A stretch of DNA of 64,000 nucleotides from Tateyamaria omphalii (GTDB taxonomy: Bacteria; Pseudomonadota; Alphaproteobacteria; Rhodobacterales; Rhodobacteraceae), in contig NZ_BMWT01000002.1 in NCBI RefSeq assembly GCF_014651375.1, forward strand, positions 315,477 through 379,476. Reading direction: 5' to 3'. A program made the translations under genes and the position numbers. Below, piece by piece: positions 61,693-64,000 of the stretch. Positions within the stretch are counted from its first letter, which is position 1, and every line of letters starts with the position of its first letter. Below the pieces are notes generated by a model. It worked only from the letters and a program-made list of their open reading frames with translations, was not told where the DNA came from and did no database searches.

Positions 61693-62196
61693 ATGAAACC
61701 GAATACGGTCGGGCGCGAAACAGGCGGGCAGATGCCCCCCTTGCGCATTGACATTGAACATGTCGGGCTTGTGTCCGGCACCCTTATTCTGACAGCGGAT
61801 GGAGAAATACCCGTCGAATATCTCTCGGCCGGTGACAGGATCATCACGCGAAATGCCGGCCTTGTGCCGCTGACCGCCAGTCAATCCTATCGCACCACGG
61901 ACGAGGCGGTGAAAATCGCCGCCGGGTCGCTGGGGCATACCAAGCCCACGCACAACGTTATTATCCCCGCGGCCCAAATGGTGCTTGTGCGGGACTGGCG
62001 GGCCAAGGCATTGCGCGGGGCGGCACAGGCCGTGATGCCCGCCGGATGCCTGATTGATGATGAGTTCATCACATCGCTGGGCCCGCGTGAGATGACTCTG
62101 GTGCGAATGGGCTTTGAATCGCCCCATATCGTTTATGCCGATGGCTTGGAGCTGTCGGTGCCAGCGATGACAATGGCTGGGGCCGCGGCCGCCTAG
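61693..62196 (+). CDS. Stand-alone Hint-domain protein, 167 aa
   Basis: The segment VGLVSGTLILTADGEIPVEY followed by LSAGDRIITRNAGLVPL is the Hint (hedgehog/intein) domain of the roseobacterial Hint_2 type; SLGHTKPTHNVIIPAAQMVLVRDWRAK and AGCLIDDEFIT complete the fold. The usual nucleophile Cys at the start of such domains appears as Ser in VSGTL, so a self-splicing or cleavage activity is uncertain. Its stop overlaps the opposite-strand NAD(P)HX repair gene stop in CTAG (62193-62196). Confidence 0.85.
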   Translation: MKPNTVGRETGGQMPPLRIDIEHVGLVSGTLILTADGEIPVEYLSAGDRIITRNAGLVPLTASQSYRTTDEAVKIAAGSLGHTKPTHNVIIPAAQMVLVRDWRAKALRGAAQAVMPAGCLIDDEFITSLGPREMTLVRMGFESPHIVYADGLELSVPAMTMAGAAAA

Positions 62197-63887
62197 GCAC
62201 CGATGTCACGCAGGACCTGCGGCAATATCTCGGGCAGATCCTCCGCGATCAGACCCGGGCCAAAGGCGCGGGCGCATTCTACATGAAGCCATGCGGCGAT
62301 TTCCGCCGCATCCATGGGCTCAAGCCCACGGGCCAGCAAGCCCGTGATGAACCCGGCCAGCACATCCCCTGCCCCAGCCGTCGCCAGCCAAGGCGCCTCG
62401 CGCCCATAGGCCGCTGCATGGACCGAGCAGCGACCGTCCGGGTGGGCAATTACCGTGTCGGGTCCTTTGAACAGGATGATCGCGCCGCACCGGGCCGCCG
62501 CATCCCGGGTTGCATCAACCTTCGAGTAAGCCGGACCTCGGTCCGGCACCCCACTCAGTTTCTCTGCGATGTCCGGAAACAGCCGCGCGAACTCTCCGCC
62601 ATGCGGGGTCAGCACCGCATGTTCGTTCAACGCCTCCATCCGCCGTGCATCCTGCGCAATCAGCGTCAGAGCATCCGCATCGAACACAACGTGGCGCGTA
62701 AGGCGGAGGTGTCCTCCGCCCAGAACGGCATCGACTAGCGCCGCCGCGTGATCATTCAACCCGAGGCCCGGACCCAGGCAAAGCGCATTGATCCGCTCAT
62801 CGTCGAGCAGATCGGTTAACGCATCAGCATCGCCGATACGCGCCAACATAAGGGCCGTGATATGTGACGCCACTTCCATCTGCGCGGCAGGCGGCGTACC
62901 AAGTGTTACCAGACCCGCCCCGATCCGCAGCGCTCCGAGTGCGGCAAGGCGCGCAGCACCTGTGCGCCCGGCCCCACCCGTAAGGACCAAAGCATGACCA
63001 TGATCGAACTTGTGGCGTCCCGCGCTGGATCGCTTGGCAACCAGATCGTAGGGCCAGATCTTGCGACTGCCACCGCGGGTTGGGTCAAAGTCCACAAGAC
63101 AAGCGACCTCCGGGTCACGCGTCATGCGAAGATGCGCAGGATGCCGATCTTCCTCGCCCAGACCAATATCGACGACCCTCAGCGCATAGTTTTGCTGCCC
63201 AAGGTAGTGACCCACCTTACGCCTGTGGAACGTCACCGTCAGGTCGGTTTGCAACAGACGCTTGGACGCATCTTCCTTCCACCAGCGCCAATGCGCATCG
63301 ACATCATCCTCAATATCCTTGGGATACTCGGGCATCAGAATGTGCCCACTGTCGCAATCCATTCCGGAGGGACAGTCCACAGCAACCACGTGGTACGGGA
63401 CAAGCCACGGATGTTCATCTCCCACATCGCGCTTGCGCACGGCTTCATGTGCCACGGCACAGTCCAAGGGAATGGCACGCGTCAATCCGGTGCCGAACAT
63501 GGCATCGACCATCAGGGCCGGGCGCCGTCCTTTTGAAACTGCCGATACATCAAGCGGTTTAACCTCGCCCATACCTGCCCAAAGGTCGTAGTTTGACTGT
63601 GCATCCGGTGGCAGTTTGTCTGGATCACCATAGAGAAACACCTCGACCGCCCAGCCTCGGGCTTTCAGCAAACGCGCAACCACAAAGCCATCGCCGCCAT
63701 TGTTGCCCGGCCCACATAGAACCACCGCCCGTTGTTTACGGTCGCTCAACTCTGGCCATTCTTCGAACACTGCCTCGACGACACCTGCCCCAGCGCGCTC
63801 CATCAACTCGAACCCGGTCACCTCACCCGACTCAATCGCAGCCTGTTCGATGGCCCGCATCTGGGCCGCTGTCAGCAGCTCGGTCAT
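62193..63887 (-). CDS. nnr: Bifunctional NAD(P)H-hydrate epimerase / ADP-dependent NAD(P)HX dehydratase, 564 aa
   Basis: This repairs hydrated NADH and NADPH. The N-terminal YjeF_N epimerase domain (about 1-230) has VVLCGPGNNGGDGFVVARLL and MVDAMFGTGLTRAI. The C-terminal ribokinase-like dehydratase has VLTGGAGRTGAARLAALGAL, LCLGPGLGLNDHAAALVDAV, VLTPHGGEFARLFP and GAGDVLAGFITGLLARG. Between VDAVLGGG and HVVFDADAL the frame reads through a dispersed 24-nt palindrome (62697-62720), giving GGGHLRLTR, an insertion relative to the usual compact loop. The ATG at 63887 has GGGG 8 nt upstream. Confidence 0.93.
   Translation of the reverse strand: MTELLTAAQMRAIEQAAIESGEVTGFELMERAGAGVVEAVFEEWPELSDRKQRAVVLCGPGNNGGDGFVVARLLKARGWAVEVFLYGDPDKLPPDAQSNYDLWAGMGEVKPLDVSAVSKGRRPALMVDAMFGTGLTRAIPLDCAVAHEAVRKRDVGDEHPWLVPYHVVAVDCPSGMDCDSGHILMPEYPKDIEDDVDAHWRWWKEDASKRLLQTDLTVTFHRRKVGHYLGQQNYALRVVDIGLGEEDRHPAHLRMTRDPEVACLVDFDPTRGGSRKIWPYDLVAKRSSAGRHKFDHGHALVLTGGAGRTGAARLAALGALRIGAGLVTLGTPPAAQMEVASHITALMLARIGDADALTDLLDDERINALCLGPGLGLNDHAAALVDAVLGGGHLRLTRHVVFDADALTLIAQDARRMEALNEHAVLTPHGGEFARLFPDIAEKLSGVPDRGPAYSKVDATRDAAARCGAIILFKGPDTVIAHPDGRCSVHAAAYGREAPWLATAGAGDVLAGFITGLLARGLEPMDAAEIAAWLHVECARAFGPGLIAEDLPEILPQVLRDIGA
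62697..62720 (-). repeat. REP-like palindrome copy inside nnr
   Basis: On the minus strand the sequence is GGCGGAGG-ACA-CCTCCGCC followed by TTACG. Its 23 nt from GCGGAGG to TTACG are identical to 39496-39518 in the mltG-GTA spacer. It is in frame in nnr (62193-63887). Confidence 0.85.
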
Positions 63888-64000
63888 GCACAAATCCCCA
63901 AAGTTTTCATTTTGCTCATTTTTTATGCGCATCGCCCATTTCAAGGGCGCTCACCTCACAATCGCGTCTCATCCACCCCAATCTCTACCGCATCCCATGG

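Noticed and set aside
1-64000. CRISPR arrays, rRNA genes, integrons
   Set aside because: No regularly spaced direct repeats, no rRNA sequence and no integrase or attC-like arrays were seen.

Overview
The window comes from a GC-rich alphaproteobacterium, most likely a member of the Roseobacter group (Rhodobacteraceae). This rests on a complete RcGTA-type gene transfer agent (GTA) cluster next to cysE, a CtrA-type site upstream of it, a pyruvate dehydrogenase (PDH) E1-beta subunit with its own lipoyl domain, and the fabD-fabG-acpP-fabF-mltG order. These are family-level inferences from reading the translated sequence; no search was run.

Layout. 1-10.9 kb is mostly minus strand: the 5' part of uvrA, a major facilitator (MFS) exporter, a small secreted protein, lpdA (E3 of the 2-oxoacid dehydrogenases), a DUF924 protein, a second MFS transporter, queA and a large YhdP/AsmA-like protein. 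11-16.5 kb is plus strand: a peroxiredoxin, an Asp-nucleophile hydrolase and a DUF455 protein with 4-bp overlaps, then an M23 peptidase overlapping a bactofilin, then a 14-helix-type MFS exporter. 16.6-24.1 kb holds two cyclophilins, pgk, an SDR enzyme, an FtsB/DivIC-like protein and the pdhA-pdhB-pdhC operon. 24.1-39.2 kb holds cysE and the minus-strand GTA cluster (g1 to g15, including g3.5 and g10.1). 39.5-45.6 kb is the mltG and fatty-acid synthesis block, interrupted by a GNAT gene and a roughly 420-bp spacer. 45.8-47.0 kb is a cytochrome b561-YceI fusion.

47.0-53.5 kb is an accessory island. A doubly frameshifted IS110-family transposase is followed by a GNAT gene, then a minus-strand run VOC - DUF3237 - isocitrate lyase/PEP mutase-like - MFS (frameshifted) - ogt (frameshifted), with a divergent MarR-family regulator at the far end. 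The same 13-bp palindrome, GTGCG-N3-CGCAC, sits between the -35 and -10 of the marR, VOC and GNAT promoters. I read the island as one MarR-controlled stress or detoxification regulon that is partly decaying. This is the most original signal here, together with a near-identical 18-bp operator upstream of both unlinked PDH loci (lpdA and pdhABC).

53.8-64 kb is chromosomal backbone: YceI, a small membrane protein, rpsF-rpsR-rplI, a DUF4329 lipoprotein, a hypothetical/acetyltransferase pair, tig, a methyltransferase, tRNA-Leu(UAG), a stand-alone Hint-domain protein and the bifunctional NAD(P)HX repair enzyme. The last carries a REP-like palindrome inside its reading frame; another copy lies between mltG and the GTA cluster.

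No CRISPR array, rRNA or replication origin was seen.
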